The notes below the pieces were generated by a model, which did not search any database, was not told the origin of the DNA, and saw nothing but the letters and a program-made list of their open reading frames with translations. The position numbers and the translations under genes were made by a program. From positions 3,730,001 through 3,794,000 of the forward strand of contig OZ014413.1 in assembly GCA_963965975.1 (NCBI GenBank): a stretch of DNA of 64,000 nt, in the 5' to 3' direction. This DNA is from Xestospongia bergquistia. Lineage: Eukaryota > Porifera > Demospongiae > Haplosclerida > Petrosiidae. Each line of letters begins with the position of its first letter. Within the stretch, counting starts at the first letter, position 1. Of this stretch, positions 12,916 through 27,000 are shown in pieces.

Positions 12916-14280
12916 TATATATTCAACTTGTTATATTGTTCTAAATCTACTGGTTACTAATTGTCAGCTAGAATTGTTAATGTTATGATGTTGACTTTTT
13001 TATTATGCTTGAATATTTAGCCTTTTTTGATTGTAATTAATGTCCCTCAGAGTTCTAAGCATGATGTTATTAACTGTTTACTTATTAATTACTTCATCAT
13101 CGCTTGTTACTGTACTTTCATTTAATGTTATATATCTAGTAAAACTAAACTGGTTGTGAGTTGTGTATATAACATTCTAACCAATGTCAATGTTAGCCAA
13201 CAGTATATATTTCATTATGTAGTTAGATTTTTATCTTCTAAGATTATCTGGTCATGTTCTCTCAGCTGTTACTTTGTAAGTTTGATATATTCTACATACA
13301 ACAATTTTTTAATATAATTATATTACTAGTGATATCGTAGCTACATAATTTAATATATACAGCCACTACAATATAAATGTGAGTTATATATAAATTTTTA
13401 ACAAAATAAACACTTTTATTTTTTACATATATGCACATATATAGAAAGAAGATTTATATATCTATAGGGAAACCCTGGCTACTAGTAAGTTATACCTGAT
13501 AACAGATATTAGTTAAATTTATAATCATTATAAATATTAGTATATAATAAATTTACAATCATTTAGGAGCATATACTGAAGAGAATGTTCCATTTGACAA
13601 ATAATTTATTTCATTTTCTATGGTTGCTGCTCTATATCATGGATTATCTATCTTCTGAAGTCTCTCAGTCTCACCAACATCTTGTAAGCTATATTTACCA
13701 CTTAGTGATATTGGATGTTATTAATAATTTACTTATAATTCTCTGATAACTGTTGTGTAACAATTCTTTTACTATCTTTACAGTGGTGTTGGTATTTTGT
13801 TTCTACAACAAAGATGGTGATCTGATAAGTAACAAAATTTAGTCATCACAAACATATGTATATGCATATCTTAACTGACAAGCCTTTATCTTAGCTTTTC
13901 TGGAGCATGTTAATTTTACTTGAGTTGGTACATACATCGATACTATACAACTTTCTTTGTATTCTTAGAATATGTAATGAGTCTTAAAGTACACGTATAA
14001 TATGATATGTCTTAGCATTCCTTTTAATAGCATAGAATATAGGTCTAGTGCATGTACTGTATAGAACTTGTCTTTATAGCTCACTCAAGGTTCAAAAGCT
14101 AAAATCTACATTATACCTAATTCTATATAAAAATGTATAATAGTATTCAGCCAATATTTTGTTTTCAATTATTAAAGTAGAGCCAGTCAGCTGTCTAGAG
14201 TACTAGAATATCTTCCCTCTCTAGTAGTTTAAGTATTACATTTTGTAACCAGTACATTCCATCTTGTAATTATTAGTAGT
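12916..14280. other. Non-repeat interlude inside the minisatellite
   Basis: About 1.36 kb of AT-rich sequence separates the two minisatellite blocks. A few splice-like sites occur near 13690-13800, but no reading frame of convincing length or known family was found. Confidence 0.5.
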
Positions 14281-14517
14281 CCTCTCTATTGTGTCCTAAT
14301 ATAACTGTTCTATCTACTGTGTTCTAATGTAATTTCTCCAACTACTATGTCCTAATGTAAGTGTCCAATCTACAATGTTCCAATGTAACTGTCCTCTCTA
14401 CTGTTTCATATAGTAACTGCCCATCTACTGTGTTCTAAAGTATATATCCTATCTTATGTGTCCTATTGATTGTGCCCTAAAGTAATATATTCAATCTGCT
14501 GTCTCCTAAATTAACCC
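14281..14517. repeat. Minisatellite block 2a
   Basis: About eight monomers of the same family (TCTACTGTGTTCTAATGTAA) in the same orientation, cut off from the main block by an unrelated 0.56-kb insert. Confidence 0.85.
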
Positions 14518-15075
14518 TTACAGGACCACTGTCATGATTTCGTGACACGCTCACCTTCATTTAAAAACATCTTTCATGAAATTGTGACATGTGGAACGTT
14601 AATTAAAAAACGTATCTATTTACTTGTCTTATAAGTTTTAACTTTATTTTTTTATAAAAAGCTTATCAATATAATCTTACATAATTACTACTCTAGAACA
14701 ACAAAAGACTTTCATTAGAATTTTGAAAATAGCTCAGATATTATAACAGAGAGTGAAAGCGCAGTTACAATTATGACTGTAGTAGCGATGCAGAACTGGA
14801 TAGAAAAGTCCTACTGTTAAGATGAATGTTTTAAAAATGCCATACTTGACTCAAGCTAATAAATCATAGTTATCACATATGATATGTTCACATAATTTCG
14901 CAAGTTACAAAACTACGAACCTGTACTCGTTCCTAAGTACAGCATGCTCGTTCAAGTGTCCATGGAAGTAGTCCCATAGGCAAGAACAACAAACATACAT
15001 TAGTGGTTGATTGCCTAAAGCAATTTGCTATAGAGAAAACAGAAAATGAAGCATATATACGCTGGTTCTTTTCAT
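14518..15075. mobile_element. Insert interrupting the minisatellite, possible transposon remnant
   Basis: The array is broken at AATTAACCCTTACAGG. TTAACCCT resembles a piggyBac-type end at its TTAA target, and an imperfect inverted motif follows (GTCATGATTTCGTGAC and TCATGAAATTGTGACA). No matching right end ending in TTAA is found at the far border, so the element would be incomplete. It may instead be unrelated sequence brought in by rearrangement. Confidence 0.3.
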
Positions 15076-18000
15076 CCCATTGACTGTGTCCTAAAGTAAC
15101 TGTCCCATTTAATGTGTCCTAAAGTAACTGTCACATTAGATTGAACTCTCCCATCTACTTTATTCTAATATAAACATCCCAGCTACTGCTTCCTAAAGTA
15201 ACTGTCCTATCTACTTTGTTCTATTGTAACTCTCCCATCTACTGTGTTCGAATATATTCATCCTGTATAGTGTGTCCTAACGTACTTGTCTCATCTAACG
15301 TGTCCTAACATAGCTGTCCTGTCTACTATGTCCTAATGTGCAATTTACTATGTTCTAATGTAACTCTTCCATCTACCGAGTTCTAATATAACTCTCCTAT
15401 CTACTGTCTTCTAAAGTAACTGTCCCATCTAATGTTTCCTAACATAACTGTTCTGTCTACTGTGTCCTCATGTGCAATCTACTGTGTTCTAAAGTAATTG
15501 TCCCACCTACTGTGTTCTATTGTAACTCGCCCATCTACTGTGTTCGAATGTAATCATTTTGTCTACTGTGTCCTAACATACTTGTCCCATCTAATGTGTC
15601 CTAACATAGCTGTCCTGTCTACTGTGTCCTAATGTGGGGTCTACTCTGTTCTAATGTAATTGTTCCATTTACTGAGTTCTAATGTAACTCTCCCATCTAC
15701 AGTGTTCTAATGTAACTGTACAATCTACTGTATCCTCAAGTGACTGTCCCATCTATCATGTCCTAATGTAAATGTACTAATGTAACTCTCCCATCTACTG
15801 TGTCCTAATGTAATTGTCCCATCTACTATGTCCTAAAGTAATTGTCCCATCTACTTTGTCCTAAAGTAACTGTCCCATCTACTGTGTTCTAATGTAAGTG
15901 TCCCAACTACCATGTTCTAAAGTAATTGTCCCATCTACTGTGTTCTAATGTAACTCTCTCATCTACTGTCATTGAACGTAATTATCCTGTCTATTCTGTC
16001 CTAACGTAACTGTCCCATCTTCGTTATTCTAAAGTAACTGCCCTATCTATTGTGTCCTAACATAACTCTCCTGACTACAGTGTCCTTATGTGTGATCTCC
16101 TATGTTCTAAAGTAATTGTCCCATCTGCTGTGTTCTAAAGTAATTGCCTCATCTACTGTGTTCTAGTTTGACTCACCCATCTACTGTCTTCGAATGTAAT
16201 CATCCTGTCAATTGTGTCTTAACGTAACTGTCCAATCTAATGTCTTCTAAAGTAAATGTTCTATCTACTGTGTTCTAATGTAATTGTCCCAACTACTGTG
16301 TTATATAAAGTAACTCCCCCATCTACTGTGTTCTAATGTAACAATCGTTCAAATGTAATCATCCTGTCTACTCTCTCCTAACGTAACTGTCCCATCTTCT
16401 TCATTCTAAAGTAACTGTCCCATCTAATATGTCCCAACATCTAATGTCTCCCAAAGGAACTGTCAAATCTACTGTGTTCTAATGTAACTGTCCAAACTAC
16501 TGTGTTCTAAAGTAATTGTCCCATCTACTGTGTTCTAACGTAAATCTCCAATCTACTCTGTTCGAATGTAATCATCCTGTCTACTCTGTCCTAACGTAAC
16601 TGTCCTATCTACTAGGTTCTAATGTAACTGTTCCGTTTACTGTGTCCTAATGTGCAATGTACTGTGTCCAAAAGTAATTTTACCATCTACAGTGTTCTAA
16701 TATAAATGTCCCATCTACTATGTTTGAATGTGATCATCCTATCTACAGTGTCCTAACATAACTGTCTCATCTAATGTGCCCTAACATAACTGTCCTGTCT
16801 ACTGTGTCCTAATGTGCTATCTACTGTGTTCTAAAGTAACTGTCACATTTAATGTGTTCTAAAGTAATTGTCCTGTCTACTGTGTCCTAAAGTAACTGTC
16901 CCATCTACCATGTCTTAATGTAACTATCCCATATACTGTGTCCTATAGTAACTGTCCCATCTACTGTGTCCTAATGTAAATGTAATAATGAAACTCTCCC
17001 ATCTACTGTGTCCTATTGTAATTGTCACATATACTGTGTCCTAAAGTAACTGTCCCATTTACTATATTCTAATGTAACCGTCCCAACTACTGTGTTCTAA
17101 AGTAATTGTCCCATTTACTGTGTTCTAATGTAACGATCCTAATATAACTTTCCCATCTGCTTTATTCTAATGTAACTTTCCCACCTACTGTGTCCTAAAG
17201 TAACTGTCCCATCTATTGTGTCCTAATGTAACTGTACTAATGTACATTTCCCATCTACTGTGTCTACTGTGTTCTAATGTAAGTGTCCCAACTACTTTGT
17301 TCTAAAGTAATTGTCCCATCTACCGTGTTCTAATGTAACTCTCCCATCTACTGTGTCCTAAAGTAATTGCCCTATCTCCTGTGTTCTAATTTCACTATTC
17401 CATCTACTGTGTTTGAACGTAATAATCCTATTGATTGTGTCCTAACGTAACTGTCCCATTTACTGTCTTCTAATGTAACTGTCCTATCTACTGTATCCTA
17501 ACGTGTGATTTACTGTGTTCTAAAGTAACTGTCCTGTCTATTCTATCCTAATGAGTGATCTACTGTCTTGTAAAGTATTTGTCCCATCGACTGTGTCCTA
17601 AAGTAACTGTCCCATCTATCGTGTCCTAAAGTAACTGTCCTAATATAACTTTCCTATCAACTGTCTTCTAAATTAACTTTCTCTTCTACGGTGTCCTATT
17701 GTAACTTTCCCATCTACTATGTTCTTATGTAGCTGTCCCAACCACTGTATCCTAAAGTAACTGTCCCATCTATCGTGTCCAAATGTAACTCCCCCATCTA
17801 CCGTGTCCTAATGTAATTGTCCCATCTACTATGTCCTAAAGTAACTGTCCCATATACTGTGTTCTAATGTAAGTGTCCCAACTACTGTGTTCTAAAGTAA
17901 TTTTCCCCCTATTATGTTCTAATGAAACTCTCTCATCTACCATGTTCAAATGTAATCATCCTGTCTACTCTCTCCTAACATAACTGTCACATCTTCATCG

Positions 18001-21000
18001 TTCTAAAGTAACTATCACATCTAATATGTCCTAACATAACTCTCCTGTCATCTGTGTCATAATGTGTGATCTACTGTGTTCTAAAGTAATTGTCCCATCT
18101 ACTGTGTTCTAATGTAACTCTCTCATCTACTGTGATCGAATGTAAATATCCTGTCTAGTCTCTCCTAACGTAACATTCCCACCTTCTGTCTTCTAAAGAA
18201 ACTGTCCCATCTAATGTGTCTTAATATAACTGTCCTGTCTAATAACTGTCCTGTGTGATCTACTGAGTCCTAAAGTAATTTTACCATCTACAGTGTTCTA
18301 ATATAAATGTCCCATCTACTGTGTTTGAATATGATCATCCTATCTATGTGTCATAACATAACTGTCTCATCTAATGTGCTCTAACGTAACTGTCCTGTCT
18401 ACTGTGTCCTAATGTTCAATGTACTGTGTTCTAAAGTAATTGTCACATTTACTGTGTTCTAAAGTAATTGTCCCATCAACTGTGTCCTAACGTAACTGTC
18501 CCATCTCCTATGTCCTAAGGTAACTATCCCATATACTGTGTCCTATAGTAACTGTGCCGTCTATCGTGTCCCAATGTAACTCTCCCAACTACTGTGTACT
18601 AATGTAATTGTCCCATCTACTACGTCCTAAAGTAACTGTCCCATCTACTGTGTTCTAATGTAAGTGTACCAACTACTGTGTTCTAAAGTAATTGTCCCAT
18701 CTACTGTGTTCTAATGTAACTCTCTCATCTACTGTTTTCGAATGTAATCATCCTCTCTACTCTCTCCTAACGTAACTGTCCCATCTTCTGTGTTCTAAAG
18801 TAACTGTCCCAACTAATATGTCTTACATAATTGTCCTCTCTTCTGTGTCACAATATCTGATTAAATGTGTTCTAAAGAAATTGTCTCATCTACTGTTCTA
18901 ATCTAACTCTATCATCTACTGTGTTTAAATTTAGTCATCCTGTCTACTCTGTCCTAACATAACTGTCCCATCTAATGTGTCCTAACATAACTATCCTGTC
19001 TACTATGTCTGACTACTGTGTTCTAAAGTAATTGTCCCATTTACTATTTTCTAATGTAAGTCTCTCATCAACAGTTCTCTAATGTAACTGTCCCATCTAC
19101 TATGTCCTAAAGTAACTATCCCGTCTACTGCATTCTAATGTAACTGTCCCACGTACTGTATTCTAATGTAACTCTCCCATCTACTGTGTTCGAATGTAAT
19201 CGTCCCGTCTACTCTCTCTTAACTTTGTCATCTTCTTGTTACTAAAGTAGCTGTGCCATCTAATGTGTCCTAACATAACTGTCCTGTCTACTGTGTTCTA
19301 ATGTATAATCTACTGTGTTCTAAAGTAACTCTCTCATCTTCTGTGATCGAATATAATCATCCTTGCTAATCTCTCCTAAAATAACTGTCCCATCTTCTGT
19401 GTTCTAAAGTAACTATCCCATCTAATGTGTCCTAACATAACTGTCCTGTCTACTGTGTCCTATTGTTTCATCTACTTTGCTTTAAAGTAATTGTCACATC
19501 TACTGTGTTCTAATGTAACTCTCTCATCTACTATGTTCTAAACTAATTGCCCCATCTACTGTGTTCTAGTGTGACTCTCCTATCTACTTTGTTTGAATGT
19601 AATCATCCTGTCGACTGTGTCCTAACGTAACTGCTCCATCTACTGTGTTCTAAAGTGATCGTCCCATCTACTGTGTTCTAATGTAACTCTCCCTTCTACT
19701 GTGTTCTAAAGTAATTGTCTCATCTACTGTGTTCTAAAATAACTCTCTCATCTCCTGTGATCGAATGTAATCATCCTTGCCACTCTGTCCTAACATAACT
19801 GTCCCATGTTCTGTGTTCTAAAGTAACTGTCCCATCCAGTGTGTCCTAACAAAACTGTCCTGTCTACTGTGTCCTATTGTGTCATCTACTTTGCTCTAAA
19901 ATAGTTGTCACATCTACTGTGTTCTAATGTAACTCTCTCATCTACTGTGTTCAAAACTAATTGCCCCATCTACTGTGTTCTAGTTTGACTCTCCCATCTA
20001 CTTTGTTCGAATGTAATCATCCTATCGATTGTGTCCTAACGTAACTGTTCCATCTATTGTGTTCTAAAGTGATTGTCCCATCTACTGTGTCCTAATGTAA
20101 CTTTCCCATCTACTAAGTGCTAATGTAGCTGTCCCAACAACTGTGTCCTAAAGTAACTGTCCTATTTACTGTGTTCTTATGTAACTGTCCCAACTACTAT
20201 TTTCTAAACTCATTCCCCCATCCACTGTGTTCTATTGTGACTCTCCCATCTACTGTGTTCGAATGTAACCATACGATCAACTCTGTCTTAACATAACTAT
20301 TCCATCTACAGTGTTCTAAAGTAACCGTCGAGTGTACTGTGTCCTAATGTGCGATCTACTGTGTTCTAAAGTAAATATCCCTTCTACTGTGTTCAAATGT
20401 AATCATCCTGTCTACTGTGTCCTAATGTAACTGTCCCATTTAATGTGTCCTAATATAACTGTACTGTCTACTGTGTCCTAACGTGAGATCTACTGTGTTC
20501 TAAAGTGATTGTTCCATTTATTGTGTTCTAATGTAACTCTATCATCTACTTTGTTCTAATTTAACTGTCCCATCTATTGTGCCCTAAAGTAACTGTCTTA
20601 ATATAACTCTCCTATCAACTGTCTTCGAAATTAACTGTCTCATCTACTGTGTCCTAATGTAACTTGCCCATCTACTATGTTCTAATCTAGCTGTCCCAAA
20701 TACTGTGTCCTAAAGTAACTGTCCCATCTAAAGTATCCTAATGTGACTCTCCCATCTACTGTGTTCAAATGTAATCATCCTCTCTACTCTCTACTAACAT
20801 AACTGTCCCATCTAATATGTCCTAACATAACTGTCCTGTCATCTGTGTCGTAATGTGTGATCTATTGTGTTCTAAAATAATTGTCCCATGTACTCTGTTC
20901 TAATGTAACTCTATCATCTACTGTGATTGAATGTAATTATCCCATCTACTATGTTCTATTGTAACTCTCCCATATACTGTGTTCTAAAGTAATTGCCCCA

Positions 21001-24000
21001 TCTACTGTGTTCTAGTTTGACTCTCCCATCTACTGTGTTCGAATGTAATCATCCCGTCAATTTGTATTTGTCTACCGTGTTCTAATGTAACCCTCCCATC
21101 TACTGAGTTCTAATATAACTCTCCTGTCTACTGTGTTCTAAAGTATTTGTCCCATCGACTGTGTACTAATGTCGCTGTCTAATATACTGTGTCCTAAAGT
21201 AACTGTCCCATCTGTCGTGTCCTAAAGTAACTGTCCTAACATAACTCTCCTATTAACTGTCTTCTAAATTAACTGTCTCATCTACTGTGTCCTAATGTAA
21301 CTTTCCCATCTACTACATTCTAATGTAGCTTTCCCAACTACCGTGTCCTAAAGTAACTGTCCCACCAACTGTGTTCTAATGTAACTTTCCCAACTACTAA
21401 ATTCCAAAGTCATTCACCCATCTACTGTGTTCTATTGTGACTCTCCCATCTTCTGTGTTCGAATCAAATCTTCTTGTCTACTCTGTCCTTGCATAACTAT
21501 TCCATCTACTGTGTTCTAAAGTAACCGTGATGTCTACTGTGTCCTAATATGCGATCTACTGTGTTCTAAATTTAATTGTCCCATCTACTGTGTTCAAATG
21601 TAATCATCCTGTCTACTCTCTCTTAACATAACTTTCCCATCTTTTGTGTTCTAAAGTAACTGTCCCATCTAATGAGTCCTAACATAAGTGTCCTGTCTAC
21701 TGTGTCATAATGTGTGATCTACTGTGTTCTAAAGTAATTATCCCATCTACTGCATTCTAATGTATCTCTCTCATCTACTGTGATCGAATGTAATCATCCA
21801 GTCAGTCTACTCAGTCCTAACATAACAGTCCCAATCTTCTGTGTTCTAAAGTATCTGTCCCACCTAATGTGTCCTAATATGACTGTCCTCTATAATGTGT
21901 CCTAACATGTGATCTACTGTGATCTAAAGTAATTATCCCATCTACTGTGTTCTATTGTAACTCTCCCATATACTGTGTTCTAAAGTAATTGCTCCAACTA
22001 TTGTGCTCTAGTTTGACTCTACCATCTACTGTGTTCAAATGTAATTATCCTGTCGATTCGTCCTCTCAACTGTTTCCAAATGTAACGGTCCCATCTAATG
22101 TGTCCTAACATAACTCTCCTGTCTACTGTGTCCTAACGTGCAATCTACTGTGTTCTATAGAAATTGTCTCATTTACTGTGTTCTAATGTAACTCTCTCAT
22201 CTACTGTGTTCTAATGTCACTGTCCAATTTATTGTGTCCTAAAGAACTGTCCTAATATAACTCTCATATTAACTGTCTTCTAAATTAACTGTCTCATCTA
22301 CTGTGTCCTAAAGTAACTGTCCCATCTACAGTGTTCTAATATAACTGTTGCAAATACTATGTTCTAAAGTCATTCCCTCATCTACTGTGTTCTATTGTAA
22401 CTCTCCCATCTACTGTGTTCGAATGTAATCATCCTGTCTACTCTCTCCTAACATAACTATTCCATCTACTGTGTTCTAAAGTAACCATCATGTCTACTGT
22501 GTCCTAATGTGAGAACTACTGTGTTCTAATATAATGTCCCATCTACTGTGTTCTAATGTAAATGTTCCATCTACTGTGTGCAAATGTGATCATCCTGACT
22601 ATTTTGTCCTAACGTAACTGTCCCATGTAATGTGTCCTAACATAACAGTCCTCTCTACTATGTCCTAACATGCGACTTCTGTGTTCTAAAGTGATTGTCC
22701 CATTTACTGTGTTCTAATGTAAGTCTCTCATGTACTGTGTTCTAATGTAACTGTCCCATCTACTATATCCTAAAGTAAATGCCCCATCTACTGTGTCCTA
22801 ATGTAAATATAGTAATATAAATTTCCCATCTACTGTGTCTTAAAGTAACTGTCCCATCTAATGTGTCCTAACGTAACCGTCTTGTATCCTATGTCCTAAC
22901 ATGCTACTACTGTGTTCTAAAGTAATTGTCCCATTTACTGTGTTCTAATGTAACTCTCTCATCTACTGTGTCCTAAAGTAACTTCCCCATCTACTGTGTC
23001 CTCACGTAAATGTAGGAATGAAATTCAACCATCTACTGTGTCCTAAAGTAACTGTCCCCTCTACTGCAGTCTAATGTAACTGTCCCAACTACAGTGTTCT
23101 AAAGTAATTGTCCCACATACTGTGTTCTAATGTAACTCTCCCATCTACTGTGTAATCGTCCCATCTATTCTCTCCTAAATTTCTTGTCTTCTTTTTGCTA
23201 AATTAACTGTCCCTTCTAAAATGTCCTAACATAACTGTCCTGTGTACTGTGTTCTAATGTATGATCTACTGTGTTCTAAAGTAATTGTCACATCTACTGT
23301 GTTCTAATATAACTCTCTCATCTACTGTGTTCTGAAGTAATTGCCTCATCTACTGTGTTCTAGTGTGATTCTCTTATGTACTTTGTTCGAATGTAATCAT
23401 CCTGTCAATTGTGTTCTAACGTAACTGTTTTATCTACTGTGTTCTAAAGTGATTGTCCCATCTACTGTGTTTAAATGTGACTCTCCCATCTACTGTGTTG
23501 TAAAGTAATTGTCCCATCTACTGTGTTCTAAAGAACTCTCTCATCTCCTGTGACTTGTGATTCTGTCTACTCTGTCATAAAGTAACTGTCCCATCTTCTG
23601 TGTTCTAAAGTAATTGTCTCATCCACTGTGTTCTAATGTAAATGTCCTGTCTACTGTGGTCAAATATAATCGTCCTGTCTAATGTGTCCTAATGTAACTG
23701 TCCCATCTAAGGTGCCCTAACATAACTCTTCCATCTACTGTGTCCTAATGTGCGATCTATTGTGTTCTAAAGTAATTGTCCCATCTACTGTGTTCTAATG
23801 TAAATGTCCCATCTACTGTGTTCGAATGTAATTATCCTGCTACAGTGTCCTAACGTAACTGTTCCATCTAATATGCCATAACTTAACCGTCCTGTCTCCT
23901 ATGTCCCAACATGTGACTACTGTGTTCTAAAGTAATTGTCCCATTTACTGTGTTCTAATGTAACTCTCTCATCTACTGTGTTCTAATGTAACTGTCCCAT

Positions 24001-27000
24001 CTACTGTGTCCTAAAGTAACTTTCCCATCTACTGTGTCCTCATGTAAATGTAGGAAAAAATTCTACCATCTACTGTGTCCTAAAGTAACTGTCCCATCTA
24101 CTGCGTTCTAATGTAACTGTCCCATCTACTGTTTTGTAAAGTAATTGTACCATCTACTGTGTTCTAAAGTAACTCTCTCATCTCCTGTGATCGAATGTAA
24201 TCATTCTGTCTACTCTGTCATAAAGTAACTGTCCCATCTTCTGTGTTCTAAAGTAATTGTCTAATCCACTTTGTTTTAATGTAAATGTCCCGTCTACTGT
24301 GGTCAAATATAATCGTCCTGTCTAATGAGTCCTAACGTAACTGTCACATCTAAGGTGTCCTAACATAACTCTTCGATCTACTGTGTCCTAATGTGCTATC
24401 TATTGTGTTCTAAAGTAATTGTCCCATCAACTGTGTTCTAATGTAAATGTCCCATCTACTGTGTTCGAATGTAACTCTCCCATCTACTGTGTTTAAATGT
24501 AATCATCCTTTTTACTTTCTCCTAACGTAACTGTCCCATCTAATACGCCATAACATAACTGTCCTGTCTATTGTGTCCTAACATGCGATCTATTGTGTTC
24601 TAAAGTAATTGTCCCATTTACTTCATTCTAAAGTAATTCTCCCATCTACTGTGTTCTAATGTAACTCTCCCATCTACTGTGTTTAAATGTAATCATCCTT
24701 TTTACTTTCTCCTAACGTAACTGTTCCATCTTCTGTGTTCTAAAGTTACTGTCCCATCTAATATGTCTAACATAACTGTACTCTCTTCTTTGTCCTGATG
24801 TGTGATCTACTGTGTTCTAAAGTAATTGACCCATCTACTGTGTTCTAATATAACTTACTCATATACTGTGATCGAATGTAATCATCTTGTCTACTCTATC
24901 ATAACTATATCTATCCCCTCTTCTGTGTTCTAATGTAAATGTTCCATCTACTGTGTGCAAATGTAATCGTCCTGACTACTGTGTCCTAACGTAACTGTCC
25001 CATCTAATGTGTCCTAACATAACAGTCCTGTCTACTATATCCTAACATGTGACTTCTGTGTTCTAATGTAATTGTCCCATTTACTTTGTTCCAATGTAAC
25101 TCTCTCATCTACCATGTTCTAATGTAACTGTCCCATCTACTATGTCCTAAAGTAACTGTCCCATCTACTATGTCCTAATGTAAATGTAGTAATGAAACTC
25201 TCCCATCTACTGTGACTTAAAGTAACTGTCCCGTCTAATGTTTCCTAATATAACCGTCCTGTCTCCTATGTCATAACATGCAACTACTGTGTTCTAAAGT
25301 AATTGTCCCATTTACTGTGTTCTAATGTAACTCTCTCATCTACTGTGTTCTAACGTAACTGTCCATCTACTGTGTCCTAAAGTAACTTTCCCATCTGTGT
25401 CCTAAAGTAACTTTCCCTCATGTAAATGTAGCAATGAAATTCTCCCATCTACTGTGTCCTAAAGTAACTGTCTCGTCTACTGAGTTCTAATGTAACTGTC
25501 CCAACTACAGTGTTCTAAAGTAATTGTCGAACATACTGTGTTCTAATGTAACTCTCCCATCTACTGTGTAATCGTCCCATCTACTCTCTCCTAAATTTCT
25601 CATCTTCTTTTTTCTAAATTAACTGTTTCTTCTAATGTGTCCTAACATAACTGTCCTGTCTACTGTTTTCTAATGTATGATCTACTGTGTTATAAAGGAA
25701 TTGTCACATCTATTGTATTCTAATGTAACTCTCTCATCTACTGTGTTCCAAAGTAATTGCTCCATCTACTGTGTTCTAATGTAAATGTCCCATCTACTGT
25801 GTTCGTATGTAATCATCCTGTCTACAGTGTCCTAATGTAACTGTCCAATCGAATGTGTCCTAACATAACTGTCAGGTGTACTGTGTCGTACGTGCGATCT
25901 ACTGTGTTCTAAAGTAATTGTTCCATTTACTGAGTTCCAATGTAACTGTCCCATCTCTCATGTCCTAAAGTAACTGTCTTAATATAACTCACCTATCAGC
26001 TGTCTTCTAATTTAACTTTCTTATCTACTGTGTCCTAATGTAACTTTCCCATCTACTATCTTCTAATGTAGCTGTCCCACCCACTGTATCCTAAAGTAAC
26101 TGTCCCATCTATCATGTCCAAATGTAACTCTCCCATCTACTGTATCCTAATGTAATTGTCCTATTTACTATGTCCTAAATTAACTGTCCCATATACTGTG
26201 TTCTAATATAAGTGTCCCAACTACTGTGTTCTAAAGTAATTGTCCCATCTATTATGTTCTAATGAAACTCTCCCATCTACCATGTTCGAATGTAATCATC
26301 CTGTCTACTCTCTCCTTATGTAACTGTCATATCTTCTTCGTTCTAAAGTAACTGTCACATCTAATATGTCCTAAAATAACTGTCCTGTCATCTTTGTTGT
26401 AATGTGTGATCTACTGTGTTCTAAAGTAATTGTCCCATCTACTGTGTTCTAATGTAACTCTCTCATCTACTGTGATTGAATGTAAACATCCTGTCTAGTG
26501 TGTCCTAATGTAACAGTCCCACCTTCTGTCTTCTAAATAAAATATCCCATCTAATGTGTCCTAATATAACGTTCCTGTCTAATGTCTCCTAATGTGTGAT
26601 CTACTGTGTCCTAAAGTAATTTTCCCATCTACAGTGTTCTAATATAAATATCCAATTTACTGTGTTCGAATGTGATCATCCTATCTACTGTGTTCTAACA
26701 TAACTGTCTCATCTAATGTGCCCTAACCTAACTGTCCTGTCTACTGTGTCCTAATGTGCAATGTACTGTATTCTAAAGTAATTGTCACATTTACTGTGTT
26801 CTAAAGTAATTGTCCCATCTACTGTGTCCTAACGTAACTGTCCCATCTACTATGTCTTAAGGTAACTATCCCGTATACTGTGTCCTATAGTAACTGTCCC
26901 ATCTACTGCGTCCTAATGTAAATGTAGTAATGAAACTCTCCCATCTACTGTGTCCTAATGTAATTGTCCCATATACTGTGTCGTGAAGTAACTGTCCTAT

